Origin: Dermatophagoides farinae
Lineage: Eukaryota; Arthropoda; Arachnida; Sarcoptiformes; Pyroglyphidae
Reading direction: 5' to 3'
Assembly (NCBI RefSeq): GCF_024713945.1
Contig: NC_134682.1
Location: 2,976,001 to 3,040,000, forward strand
Length of the DNA stretch: 64,000 bases
Every line of letters starts with the position of its first letter. Position 1 is the stretch's first letter. Of this stretch, positions 41,549 through 56,500 are shown piece by piece. A program made the translations under genes and the position numbers. A model generated the notes under the pieces. That model had not been told where the DNA came from. It saw only the letters and a list, made by a program, of their open reading frames with translations, and searched no databases.

Positions 41549-44500
41549 GTAAGCATTGTTTTTTTTTGGTATTGAAAATGAATTTTCTTTTTTTTTTGTT
41601 TTCGTTTTAATTTTTTTTCATTGCATTACATTTGTCCATTGTTTTTCCCATTCAGTATGTTTGTAAACTGATGTGGTAAACAACATTAAATTAATGTGCA
41701 ATCAGGCTGATCTGGTTATTCCAGTTTAATTCTGGTTTACGTCTATTGTCTGTGTACATGTGTGTGTGTGTATGTTGCTGTTGCTATGATTTGTTTAAAT
41801 CATTATATTCATAACGATATTAATCGGTTGGTCAACATCATCATGATCATCACCATCATCAGTAGACTAAACAGTTTGACCACACAGTCTTTTTTTCGAT
41901 ATTACCACACACATAGCCAGCCAAGCCACACGCACACACTAACAAAACAGATTTACAATTACTATTACTAAATTAATCTCTGATGATAATGAATGTTAAT
42001 GATGATGTCAGTATAGATGATGACCAAAACAACAAAACAAATGATAATGTTTATGGCACATCCATTCATTTATTCATCATTAAATTGATGATGATGACGA
42101 TGAATACAAAACGAATCTAGATTCTAGTGCAAAAAAAATGTAAAACAATAATGAATAAACGTGGTTTGATGAATATTTTTGTTGAAAACAGTAAATAAAA
42201 AAAAATCCAAACAATGGTCAGACGCGCAAACACACATTTTGATATATATATATTGAATCACCAGATAAAATGTCCTACATTATGTATGGAAAATGAATTT
42301 GCATAATGAATAAAAAAAAACTAAAAATCCAGGAATCCAGTGCTGGATATATATCCATAGATGACATTTATCTATTTTGATCATTTTTCAAATTATCCTT
42401 ATCAGAGTAAATCAGATCATTTTTATGTGCATACAAACTAAAAATAAACGATTAAACGGATTGAAAAACTGAAATTTTCTGAATTCAAATCATTTGAAAT
42501 TTTTTAAATGTTTGTTTCCGCATTAAAAGCTAATTAATCCTGATCATCATTTACATGCAGTAAAATTTAAATTCATGGGATTTTTTTTCTCTCAATATAA
42601 ATTTAGCACAGGATCATCATCATATATCATTTGGGATTTTATCAATTTTATATCTAAAAAGTCTAAAAACTAGACTAGAAATTTGAAAATGCAGTGATTT
42701 TTTTTCTTTATATTCTAAATCCTTGTCCATTATTGATTCATATCGTGGCGTTCATTGATGTTGGTGATTCATTCATGCACGATTTCATCGCTGCTCTAGT
42801 TGTTAATGTCGTCGAGAATCGATGTGTTTTATTTTTTTAACGTTTTTTTTTTTTTTTTGTTATTCATTCGTTTAATAAATGGCAAATACAATGGCCATAT
42901 CACATTCAAATGAAAATGAAAATGAAAATGAAGAAGAAAGCTATCGACCTTTTTTCTGCTTTTTTATTGTATCGATTTACGATTGATCCTCATTTTTTTC
43001 CTATTCGTATGGCAAGTCGTTATTCTACTTTTACAATGCACATTTTATATTTGAATCATTTCTTCTACTCTAGCTTTGAGTGTTTTTTTTTGTGTTTTTT
43101 GTTTTTTCTTTTTTCGTTGGTTGATTCTCATTCAGGAATTATTCAGTAATATGATTTTCTTGGAAAAAAAAAGATAAAATCCAATATAATTCATATGGTG
43201 ATGAATATATATGAAAAAAATGGACAACTATCATATCATATATTCTGATTCACTGATATCTAAAGATCAGCATGTACATAGGTCATGGCCTATTATGTTG
43301 ATGATAAAACACATACACACATACACACACACTTCACTTCATATACGGGTTTTCATTGCCATTCATAATCATCGTCACTATATATCATCATAATAATAAT
43401 AATCACCATAATCATGGCATTGTTCCAATTGGAACATCATCATCATCAACAACGACAACAACAACTTTTACTACATTGTTGAAATGATGTTGATCGAATA
43501 GTGGACCAAAATGAAATACAGGCAAAATGGACATTTATCTTGTCATCATGATACACACACACACATAGCGATGACAGCTTTTTTTCAGGATCTTTGAAAT
43601 CCAGCAATAGTAGTAGTTGTTGTTATCATATATATCGTCTCACAGTTTTTATCATGGAATACATTTATTCAAGTTTCAATGTTTTGGAGAAGGGAAATCA
43701 TAAAAAAAAATCTTGATTCCAATCGTTTGTGTCCGAATGAATGTGAATGAATTGTATATATCGTACTATTTCATTCAATTCATATGATGGAATATAAATG
43801 TGTGTGATCGCAAAGTTTTTTTTTCGGATTCTCACTCTCTTTTTTTTCGTTGATAATGATTTCGATTTGGTTGATTGAACTTTAATTGAGTTCGAACGAA
43901 ACAATGAAACGAATAGCGAAAAAAAAAAGAAAAACGAAGAATGAAAATGAAAATTCATTCCAATCGAATGTGTGTGTGTGTGTGTGTGTGTGTGCGTGGG
44001 TGAATGAAATGAATTATGGACCCTTTTTTTCATTTTCATTTCGCTGTACTATATATATATTCAGAGTTCTGGGTACTCATTTTGTATTTTTTCATGTATT
44101 CAGAATAAATTTCCGGAATTTTCTTCTTTTTCTTTTCACGATTCATTCATTCATTCATGTATGTACATCAATCCTTATAATCTATTTGTTTGAATTGAAA
44201 TTGAATTCGATGATGATGATGATTTATTTTTTTCACTTTTTCATCAATTCATTCATCCTTTTTTTGATCTCTCGATTGATTGGTTATTATTTTTTTTTGA
44301 GCTTCTTTATTGTGGGTTTTGGCAATTGAATTTTTTTTTCTTCTTTTAATTGATTTGTCTTTGTCACTCAAACTCATACGCACACACTCATTGATTAAAA
44401 CTGAAGCATTAGTGGTTCACAGATGAATTTTTTTTTCATTCGGTTCTATCCATTTTCATTCACACCTACTTATGAATCATCCAGAGAAAAAAAAACATCA

Positions 44501-47500
44501 TTATCATTATTAAATCGGTATACGGTAGCTGTAATTGAAATTTTTTGGTTTTTTTTCTGGTCAGAAATTTCTCATTTTCATTGATAATGATGATGATGAT
44601 GATGATGATGAGAATAATGACAATCCAATTTTTCCCTTCAAATCAAATCGTATTTAATCAGACTATTTCATTTCCTGGATTCACTACTGAATTTCAATGA
44701 TGATGATGATGATGATGATGACTATGATGGCCATTAGTTATTACACTATTTAGTAATGATAAATGTCACCTCTTCTTTCCTTTCCCACTCCAATGTATGT
44801 TTCAAATTTTGAAAATTAACGTACACGTCACTATCACCGCCCAATAGGGCCATTTTTGTTTATAACCGAGAAAAAAAAATGAGATTCATTTGTCCGGATG
44901 TCCACACACACACTAGTGAAAAAAAAGTCTCAGCTGTCTTGATTGATTACCATTATGGATACAATGTTAATGTTGTCCCTTCCTCTCTCTCTCTCTCTTT
45001 TTCTATCCACCACCACCACCACTATTCCCCATAAACCATACCAAAGTTATAACGACAATAGTGAAAATAAAAATAACCCAGCGTTGACAACAAACGAACC
45101 AACGATGATGATGATGATGATGAAGATCCAAAATGATCGATGTCCCCATACGCGAATATTTTTTTTTTTTTTTTTTTGTATTTTGAATGTTCCAATGAAA
45201 AAAAAGCCAAGGACCATGATTCGTCGTTGTCGTTTGTTGTGTGCCAACATCTTGCATATTTTTATCCATTTTTCTTTCTAAAAATTATTCGCTTCGCGGG
45301 GTGTGTATGGGTTGGTTGGTTGGTTGGTTGGCTTGAATGTGTGTTGTTGTTGTTGTTGTATATTCTGGACAACACATTTTCAACTTTGTGACCATAATAA
45401 TTTTCTCTGGTTGCTTTGCCTGTTTCGTGAATTGAAAACTTGAGAGAGAGGAAGAGAAAAGCAAAGAGGCAACAACAACAACAAAAAAAATATTGCTCGT
45501 TCATCAAACTGCCATTGAAGCCATTGAGGCAATAGACTATGATTGTAAATAAATGAATGAACGAAATGAATGTGAAGCAATGTGTCATCACCATTTGAAT
45601 TTGCATAATAAAAAAAACGAAGAAAATGAAAAAGAAATACAGTCAGAATAAAATTCACAAACACAAATACAATTTCTGGACCACACCACCCTTGGTCTGT
45701 GTGTATGTATGTGTGTGTTTGTTCCATTTCTTTCTGACTATTCGTTTTTCTATGTGGAATTTTTGATACTCTTGAAATATTGAAGAATATCGCATATTTC
45801 AATTTCAATCCACTTGTTTTGCATTTTTTTTTTTTTTTTGATCATCATAATTATTTAATTAATCTTTTTTTGTTCGACTGTGTGTGTGTGTGTGTGGGAT
45901 GTGAACATGTTGATGAATCGAAAATTTCTCTTGAAAATAGGGCCATTTTTTTGGCCATTTCTCAAACACTAGACTAGACTATGACATAATCCCATCTGAA
46001 TGAAGATATATTCACTTGTCTCTCGATTTTCACTAGATTCCTTTAGGAATCTTGTATTTTCATGAGTGAAAAAATTCAATGAAAATGATGCTGATGATGA
46101 TTTTTGGTCTCATGACACCAGTTTAGTTCCACACACACACACACACACACGCCAGCCATACATACTTGATTTTCAAGAGTTTTCAAGTTTAATTATTAAT
46201 TCAAAGTTGTTTTTTTTTTTTGCTGGTTCTATATACTATTGTCATTCGTTTTAATTCGGTTTTTTTTCAAGTTGTTTATTTTATTCTTCATCTTGTTTTT
46301 CACTGGATGGCTACCATCATCGTCATCATCATCATCATCATCTTAATCAAGTTGAAACTGTTTTGGGTTTTAACCGTAAAAAAGAAGAAAAAGGAAAAAA
46401 CAATTCCCACTAGTATTTTCAAGATGTACATCTTGGCTGAAAAAAAATTCTTTTTTGGATCAACTTTTTTTTATGTTTCTTCCACTGTTATATGGTTTAA
46501 TAATGATTAACAATTGATGACAATGATGATTATATATTGAAAAAATAAAACACTTTTAAAATGACCAAACAGAATCGGACAGGTTGATAAAATGATTCAT
46601 TAGATTATTAAATTTTCATAATATTCTGTAAAAATTGTAACAATTCTTTCAAGGTTTTTCTTCAACTAAAGTTCTAACGATTTTTATTTATTTATCTCTC
46701 TCTCTATCTCTCTCTATCTCATTTTTTCCGTTGTCTTTCTTCATATATTGGACTTGTGATTCAGGTTTCAGATTCCAATGCAAATGTGGTTAGTATCATC
46801 GAACAAAAAAAGTGGGCGTAAACTATAGTTTGGTTTGCTTCGGTTTTTTTCCGATTTGAGAGAATTGACATTCTTCTTTTTTTTGCATTTCATTTCATTT
46901 CATTTTATTATTTGACTTTTCATTCTGTCATTCTGTATTATGTTTGTCAAGTAAATAGGAATTTTTTTTTATCTATTTGAATTAGAAGAATTTCATTCGT
47001 TTGTGTTTTGCCTCCAGAGACATTCAAACAAACAGACACACACACATGCACTCTAAATGTATGGAAACAAAATAAAGGTCCCATTATTTCCATTCTGAGA
47101 AATGATGATGATATGATGATGAAACTCTCGCTCTCTCTGCCCCTTTTCTTTTGTTGGAACAACAACAACAACTATTACTATCAATGAAGCTCTGTTGCAT
47201 GTATTACATTATGGTTTTTCATTTGATTTTTTTTTTCACATTCACATTTTGTGAATTTATTCTTTTGTTCGTCGATTCTGGCAGCCTTCACACACACACA
47301 CTCAACAGTAGAAGTAGTAGTAGTTGGTCGTGATTTTTTTTTCTATTCGACTGAAAAAAAATTGTCGAATATGAAATGTTGTAAGAATAAAAGAAATATT
47401 TATTGAATAATTTTATTTTACTTTTTTTTCTACTCTATTCACTTTCGATATTCTTTCATCATCATTGTTGCTGTTGAAATATTTATCTTACACGCACACA

Positions 47501-50500
47501 CACATGCACTGAATAGTGTGAACCATGTCGAGCATAAATATCTGACCACCACCACTATCATTGAAATTTTTGTTTTTTTTTCGTTTCAAACCAGCAGGAA
47601 GTGTTTTTTTTCAGTATAGTAAAAAACGATCCAAAGTTTGTTTTCGTTTTTTTTTATCATTGAAATTCGTCGAATATCTATGTACTGTATATATGATGTT
47701 TCAAATGTCTCATTTTATTTTTATTTTCTTGAAAAAAAAAATATTAGTTCTTCGGAAACTGGATGTCTGGGTAAATAGAGAGACTGTGTGAGAGAGAGTG
47801 ATTTTTTTTGGTGGAAATTCGTTTCCTGAATTTGTAATGAGATACGATAATAAAATATTGAATGGAAAACCAACGGGATCAATGATGATCACGTTATGAT
47901 CACCATTGATGACTTGGACCATGGTAAACTTCTAAACTTGAACCTCAACCATATAAACACACAATAGGATTAATAGTTTTCATCAAATTTTCATTTTCAT
48001 TTTATACTATACTATACTAAGCTTTAGTTGCATTTTATTTTTTCATCATCATAACAATTCTAAATTATTGCATTTTAGTGGTTGGTTGGTCAACTTGTTT
48101 GTTTGTTTGTTTGTTTGATTGATTTTTTTTTTCATTTTAAATTTTTCACACATCTGAATGATTGGAGATTTTGAATTGAAATTTTTTTTTTTTTTTTGCA
48201 AAACATTTCAGTGGCTACATAGTTAGTGGATAGATGGATATATAATTTACTTTAATAATCACTCGAGTATTGTGTCAATTTTTTTTCTGCTTTCCAGCAT
48301 CCACATTGAATTGGAAAATCTTGTTCCAAGGTCAATGATGATGATGATTATAACGAACATTCAACTTTGAAAAGTGAAACAAATCAATTTTCTATTGATC
48401 AATTTTCAAAATTTTTTTCAATATATCAAATATTTAAATAAATAATAGCTACTTCAATTTACTGATTTTACATTTTACAGAAAAAAAAACTGGAACAATA
48501 TTCAAATCAATCAATCAATTGGTGATTGATTCATTGTGATTGGTGTGATTGGCAATCACAATAAATCGATTGATTGAATCAATAGAAAAAAAATGAATAG
48601 AAATCAATTCTATTTCGATCATATCATTTTACCAAATACAATAAGATGTTGAAATAGTATTTTTTTCCAACAAATTTTCACTCGTATAATTTTAAATTCA
48701 AATAAAAAAAAATTTGTACGGGTTATGATTACAGGTTTGAATTTTTTTTTATTCTCATGAATTCAATTTCCATTCAATTGGAATCCATTACCATTTTTGT
48801 TTTCTCACCTCTATAGATCTTTGTCTTAATTGCTGATGATTAAAAAAAATTATGTTTTCTATGTGTTTGTGTTTGTGTCCTTCAAATGAAATACATTGCT
48901 TCAATTCATATTAACTAGTTTCTGGTCATTTTCTTATCCATTGGAAACCATAAAACCAAAAAAAAAAACAACTCTTTCCCTATAATTTTAATTTTAAAAA
49001 TGTTGCTGTAAAATTAATTTGATTATTTCCACTGTGTGTGTGTTTAGTGTCGATCATTAATTCATTATCATCATTTTTTCATCAACAAAAAATCAGAAAA
49101 ACGTTTGTTCATCATCATCATCATCATCATCATTGTTGTTTTTATCATAACGATTCAATCAATTCAATGTTTCATTCATTCCATCTATTTCTGTCTTTTT
49201 TTTCTATATTGCCAACACATTTCTTTGCAATTCAAATCCGATTTTCAAATGAAATTGATTGGTTGATTGATTGATTGATTGATTGGTTGATGTCTATTGA
49301 TGATGAACAACGTCTGATTCATTCATTCATTGATTTTAACCACCAATCAACAAACTGGAATCAAAAAAAAAAAATTTTCATTGATTCTTTCTCTTGTCTT
49401 TATTTGTTTGTCAAACTATTACTGTCAATGATAGCACATTGCAAACACATTGAGATTACCACCAAAAAAAAGCAACAAAGCTACAATGTGTCCGTCTGTA
49501 TTTTGTTTTCTGTTTTGTTTTGTTTTGTTGTTTTGTTTATTTGCGGGTCTTTTTAGTATTTATAAATGAATATAAATATTCAAGTTTATCTTTCTTCAAA
49601 TCATCATCATCAAAAAATTTAAACTTTTAATGTCCAGAGAAAAAAAAAGAAAGCCGAAACAACAATTACAACAACAACAAAATGTCTATAGAGAAAAAAA
49701 ATGATGATGAGAAACTTTTTCAAAATGATTATCATATCGCCAGGGTCGTAGTTGTGCCATATGGATTTTTTTTCTCAAAAATTCAATTTCTTTGGCTTTG
49801 AATTAAATGATGAAAACAAAGAAACAAAAATCATCTGGAGAATCGTTTTTTTTCGTTTTTGGTTTAGTTCAGAAAATCCAAGCATTTCAATCATTATGTC
49901 TTTTTTCTTCTGAATTTCAATTTTGACCACATTATGAACATAAAAAAATGACAGATGACATTGTTATTGTTCCGAATAATATGATGATGATGATGACGGT
50001 GGTCGATATTTAGACAATTTTCTCGTTTTTTTTATGTGACAAATTTTCTTTTTTTTTATGAATTTTACTTTTGAATGCAAATTTTTTCAACCACAACAAC
50101 AACAACAACAACGATAGCAACGCAAAAAAAAATCCAAAATCAATTGCATAATATGCAAATAATATATGAATGAATGTCACAGATTCTACAATACCAACAG
50201 AATCGACCACAAAAAAAACATACACCCACTACCATCACCAACATGCACACAGATGGTTGATCATCATCATCATCATCATTGAAATCGATGATGACTATGA
50301 TCCATATAATAATAATAATGATGATGATCATGTAAAATGTACACAAATTACTTATGATGATGATCTCATGTGACCATATATATTGTCGTCATATATACAA
50401 ACCAGTAAATGTAAGAAAGAAAAGTTTCAAAAAAAAAAAAAAATGGTATATGATAGTGGTGTAACAAAATTTTTGAACAAATTCTTTTTCCATATATTCG

Positions 50501-53500
50501 ATCCAATCGTACATCTATCACACACACATACACACACACACTGTGATTCTGGACGATACGAAAAAAAAATCGTTATTCGAACAGAAAATTCCAATTGAAA
50601 CATGTGTGAAGATATAATGTTCACAAAAGAGAGACAAAGATATGGAGAAACATATGGTGCCACATTGAAACTATTGCTCGTTTTTTTTTCGTTCGTTCGT
50701 TCGTTCGAAATCTTTTTTTTTGTATAGGGCGCCAAACACATACAATGAGAAGAATAAAAACGAAAAAAAAAGAAAAATCCTAAAGATTTAATGGACACCA
50801 CACACACACACACACACCAACAAAAACACAACAGTAACGTAAAGTATCCATTCTTTCATGTTTGGGGCGACAACCATGGAACCGATCGAAATACGAAGAG
50901 AAAAAGAAAACTAACCTAACCATCACCATCATCATCATCATCATCATTTTTTGCCTTTCTTTTTTCGTATTTTTCGAAAGTAACAAATGAACAAACGAAC
51001 GAACGAACGAGATGAAACAAAACAAAACGATCCAAAAATCGATCAATTTTTGCTTCTTCTTTTTTTTCCCCGTTTGTTCGTCGCCTTTTTTTGTTCACTT
51101 CACAATGTTCACATTCATTCTCTAGTTTTACGAATTTTAAGGTTGATTCTTTATGAGTTTATTCTTTATTCTTTGGTTGATTCGTTTCGTTTCGTTTCGT
51201 TGTCGAATGTACGATTTCTTATCTCCTTGATAGAATATATCAATATTTCAATGAAAGTTTTGTTGCCGTATAGTAACGCGTGTCTCTTGTAGAGATAGTT
51301 CAATAAACACAGAGATAGAGATTCTCTATGTTCTCTATGTTCATGTCAAACCAATCAGACATTCTTTTTCGTTTTGTTTTTCTCTTGATCATCGGTTTTC
51401 ATTCATCCAAAATAGTAGTAGATTGTTGTAGTCTGAATTTATTTTCCATCTATTTATCTTTCTGTTTAAATATTGTTCAATAATAAAAGTGTAAATATAT
51501 ACACTCCACTCTCAAACAATGAACTACATGATGATGTAATCAAGTGTGGAATAACATTGTGATGGTTGGTAGAAAAAAAAATAAGATGAGATTCACAAGT
51601 TAGTTTGAAATAACTTTCTGTGTTTTTTTTTCTTTTGATGATTTTGTTTTCACAAAATTATCATCATCATCATCATCATTGAAGTGCGAATGAAGGATTC
51701 GTACATCATGGTAATTCTTGCCTTTAGCGTTTTGTTGTTGTTTTTTCTTTTTTTTCAGAATTCAATTCTATTAGGCAACAACAACAACAACAACAACGAA
51801 TGACAATCATAATGGGCTTGCTTTGCATTGCACTATTTTATTTTCTTTGTTTCAAATTCTGAGAACAAAACAGAAAAAAAAATTCTGCTGATGTGAATAT
51901 GTGTGTGTGTGTGTGTGGGCATGTGATTCGAACGTTCATAGTGTGTTATGTTTTCAGAGAAATGAAAAAAAAACCAAAGGGAAAAAAAATTTTCGAAACC
52001 AGCTTGAATTTATTTTTCTTTCCCCATTTTAATTCGTCGTTTGAAAACGAAGAATTGAGAAAAAATGCAGTGAAAACATTTGCCATGTTTTCACTGCATT
52101 TTGTCGATCGATTATTTTTTCATTTTTGTTGTTGTTGTTGTTGTCTTCCAATGCCATTCCTATTCACATTTATGTTCTTGTTTATTTTAGATCATTTGAA
52201 ACCAAAGAAAAAAAAAGAAAATGAAAGTAAAAGTGAAAAACCTTATACCCAAATGATATGATTTTAATGGAAAATTCTTGGAATTTTATGTACCATAAAT
52301 GAATAAAAAACGGGTTGTTAGTGTTATTTCGTGTACGTGTGTGTGTGTGTTGTGACTTATGGAATGGTGGTATATTTGGATTCCGTATGTCAATTATGAG
52401 CAAAAAAAAAAAATTTCATTGAGTAAAAATCAATAATTTTTGTTCCTGAAATCATTGGAACCACAAGCACTTTTTCGGTTGATCATCAACCAATATATTC
52501 ATAATCATGTGTAGAGACTAAATAATAATAATGAAATTTAAGAACAGAACGGTGGCCATAATTAAACTATTACATTGCCGAATCAAATAATGATTAATTA
52601 CCCCATTCGGTAATTCATTTTGATCAATATTTTTTTACTGTATAATTCTGTCATTTTTTTTGTTGTATGACAAACACTAACAGTGACTGTCTACTGTGAA
52701 TGTTCCTGAAAACGAAAAAGAAAAAAAATTCGAATGAGTGGATCAAATAGGATCGAATGTGTCATTGTTGTTGTTATTATTATTCACTTATTATGGGTAA
52801 TGGACAATGTTGGATTCATTGGTTATTTTACTGATCCTGAAAGTTTTCGTTTTGTTTTGTTTTCTATCACCAAATATCCATTTAGCTAAATAAGCTAGAA
52901 AAACTTTTTTTTCTAGTTTTAGATCTATTATAATATGGTTAGAGAGGGAGAGAGACCACCATTGGTGATCTGTATGTGTGTGTGTGTGTGTTTGGTTTAT
53001 TTTCTTTCTCCTTTGTGGACTGTTGTTATTGTTCCAAAGAGTTTTTATTCTCGGGTCATTTGTCACTTTAATTAGACTTAATTTGAACAATAATAGAATT
53101 GAATTGAAATGACCAAAGAAAAAAAAATGGTAAAACAAATTGTACCTACCGCCGCACGCGTTTACATCGTTACTCTTCCATCTCAGCTCTACATTAACGG
53201 TCACCAGACACCCTCGATAAATAATAATAATAATAATAATAATAGGGTAATAGGATAAAACACCAGACCAATGGTCACAAACATTTCTGACCATCCAGTT
53301 AAATGTTTGTTTCAATGTTTCAACGAAAAAAATAAATGAAAACTTTTTACCATATCCCGTACACACACACACACAAACACATTTTGTGGATCCACATTTG
53401 ATCTAATTTATATTCATAATAATTGCTCTAAACGAACACAGCTCCCTTCTCACTTTTTCTACATAATTTTTCATTCTTTTGAATTTTTATAAATGACAAT

Positions 53501-56500
53501 AGTTCAAAATTCAATTCATTACACGTTGTGTGTGTGTGTGTTTTTTTTGCTGACTTTGTTCATTTTTCTTTTTCTCACTAAAATTTTTTTTTTTTCGTTT
53601 GATTATTAATTGTCATATTTTTCATTTTTTTTCAAAAAATTCATTATTTTACTCATAATTTTCATATTTTTTTTTGTTGTTGTTGCTGTTTTACAGAGGA
53701 TTTTGATCTATTTGTTGGAAATGATACAGCTAAAGATTATTTCAAATTTTTGGACCGTGATGGTGATTATCTTCTCATCGGTGCCAGGTAAATATGAACA
53801 AATGAATCAAATCTAATTTAATCTAATAATTTTCATTTATCATTTTTTACATGAAATAAATATATAGAAATTTTGTCTACAATATAAGCCTACCAACGCT
53901 CAAAGAGAATCGGGTAAGTTTTTTGTTTTTGTTTATCATTCTGAAATCCATATGAAAATCTCATCATTGTCCATTTGTTTCGGTATGACAAGTGAAGAAG
54001 AAGAAGAAGAAAAAAAAATATAATGAATGATGAAGATTTATTTCTGGTCATTCCATCATATATTTTTTTTTCTTTGTTTCTCCGAATTCTAATCATTTGT
54101 TTGTACCTGTTTTTTTTTTGCATACACTCATAACGATTATGATGATGATGATGATGACCAAAAAGACATTTGCTTTTTTTTGTTTACTGCTCTTTTGTTT
54201 TTTTTTGTATTTGTCCCTCTCTGTGTGTGTGTGTGTGTGTGTGTTTGATGATCCAGAATCATTGTACTATCATTTAAATTCATTCCATATGACAAAAAAG
54301 GGAGGAACACACAACAGAAAAGAAAACAAAAAAGAAAGAAAGAAAGAAATTGTTCATAAAAACTCAGAAATAAAACAAAGATCAAAAAAAAAATGGTCAT
54401 TTGTATTCATTTAGCTAATTTGTGTGTGTGTGTGTGTGTGTATGTCCAAATGAGATATATCAACAGCAACAACAACAACAAATAAGACGATTCCTGTATA
54501 TATGCTATTTATATGGTACTTGTCACATACACAGACAAAATTTTCCCTACCAAGACAAGCAAAAAAAAAAAAAAAACATCATTATCAGCCACCATTTGTG
54601 AATGAATGTGAACAAAAAAAAAAAAACGAAACGAAACTAAACGAAAATTTTCTCATACACCTGCTCTATGCATTTAAAACCATCATTCATTCACTTCATT
54701 TGATTCTATTTTATTTCGTTCATCGAATATCATTTCATTGCCATCATCATCATCATCATCATCATCATTAGTCACGACTTTGTGTATGGTACAATATAAA
54801 TGTGTCACATCAAAATATTCTAATACAAATGGTGAATATACTATTCTAAAATGAAAGTGAATGACCAAAAAAAAAACTAGCCCTATTGGCCGACAATAAT
54901 ATTAATAATGATATAATATTAAATCTATAGAGAATCTAAGCTTGGATTTTTCTTTATTTTTCTCTGGGCTTTCCTTGTTTCATTCATTCATTTTGCCCAG
55001 TCTGTTTGTTTGAATATTATTGGCATCTACATTCTGGTCAATTTATTATTATTATTATATTGAATAGTGGTTTTGGTGGTGGTAGTTGATTTTCATTTCT
55101 TGTCCTAGTAGATTCATTCATTCATTCATTCATTCATTCATTTTTTTTCCTATACAAGATCAGTATCCGAAAAAAAAATTTTTCGTATTTATAGATTATA
55201 TTACTATTAGTCTAGATTATTCAATAGTCAAGTCTTTTTTTTTTCCTTTTCACTATTTTATGATCATGATCATGGTTGGTGGTATATGATGATTTGATGG
55301 TTCGTTGTGTTGTTGGTGGTAGATGATCACATTTGATTTATTATCATCATCATCATCATCATCACACACACACACATAATCAACTTTGCTCGAATTTATT
55401 CGAATTTCTTTTTGAGAGATTAAAAAAAAAAATTTTCTCAATTTGAAAAAATTCAGACATTCATTTCGCATTAAATGTAACACACCCAACTATATGTTAT
55501 GATTGTTCATCAAAGTAACCAAACATGATGAAAAATGAAAAACAATTGGCTTCAATATAACGATGTTTATGATGTGGTCGAATAAAAGTGTTCAGAATGG
55601 ACAGAATTCTCATTCATTCATTCAATCAAGAAAAATGATTCCAATATTCAGTGGCAATCATCACAAAGCAAAAAAAAAATTGGTTTGAATCATTTTTCAT
55701 TTCATTCTCAATATGATTCGATTCATTATTGTTGCTGTATTGTTGTTGTTCCCTTGGCGATCCATTTTTTTTTGTTTCTGTCCACCAATTTAATATATCA
55801 CGTCATTAGAATCATTATATGATTGAAGAGAGAGAGGACCAGAGTGAAATGAATTGAACTTTCGCACTCGAATAATCGATTTTTATCGATGTATGTATGA
55901 TGTTGATGTGAATATAATGTATTCCAATTTTTGTAAAATGTATTCTACATGTAGGTCTAGGGCCAAACAAAAAAAAATCTTGGGTTTTCAAGATTCTTTT
56001 TTTTCTCATTTTCTTTCCTATACATACTCACACATACACACACACACTTTGAAGACTTTTTGACTTTTTTCTCTCCATCTTTTTCTCAATCGATGTTGGT
56101 TCGTTCTTTTGTTCCCATGTGTATATGATTTATGAGCTTGAAAAATAAAATAAAATTGTCTTGCTCACTTGGTATAGAGATTGGTCGGTCGGTATATTTT
56201 TTTTTTTCGTTGGTTGGCTGGTGCACCAGATTTTCATTTTTTTTATTATTATTATTATTCGCTTTTTTTTTGTTTTCTTAACGCGCGGTAGTAATAATAT
56301 CAGTGTATAGTCATTTTATGATTTTCACTGTATTCGTTTGTTTGTGTTCCACATACAATCATAGATCCCGGTTTTTTCAAGATCGTGTGTGTGTTTCACC
56401 ACAGCACATATATATCCATATAACGGAATAAAGAATTCATCGAAAAAGTGGATTTTCTCTCTTCTCTCTTTCCTCTAAATGAGCTTCGATTTACGATTAT

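Noticed and set aside
52791-53372. 193-codon minus-strand frame in Sema1a intron 1
   Set aside because: Mostly repeat-derived (poly-Ile, His-Thr, Phe runs). Only the G+C-rich core at 53141-53215 is unusual, and that is reported separately.
55853-56063. 69-codon frame beginning [20 protein letters not shown]
   Set aside because: No splice context, no conserved motif, and it runs into a CA array. Expected by chance in 64 kb.
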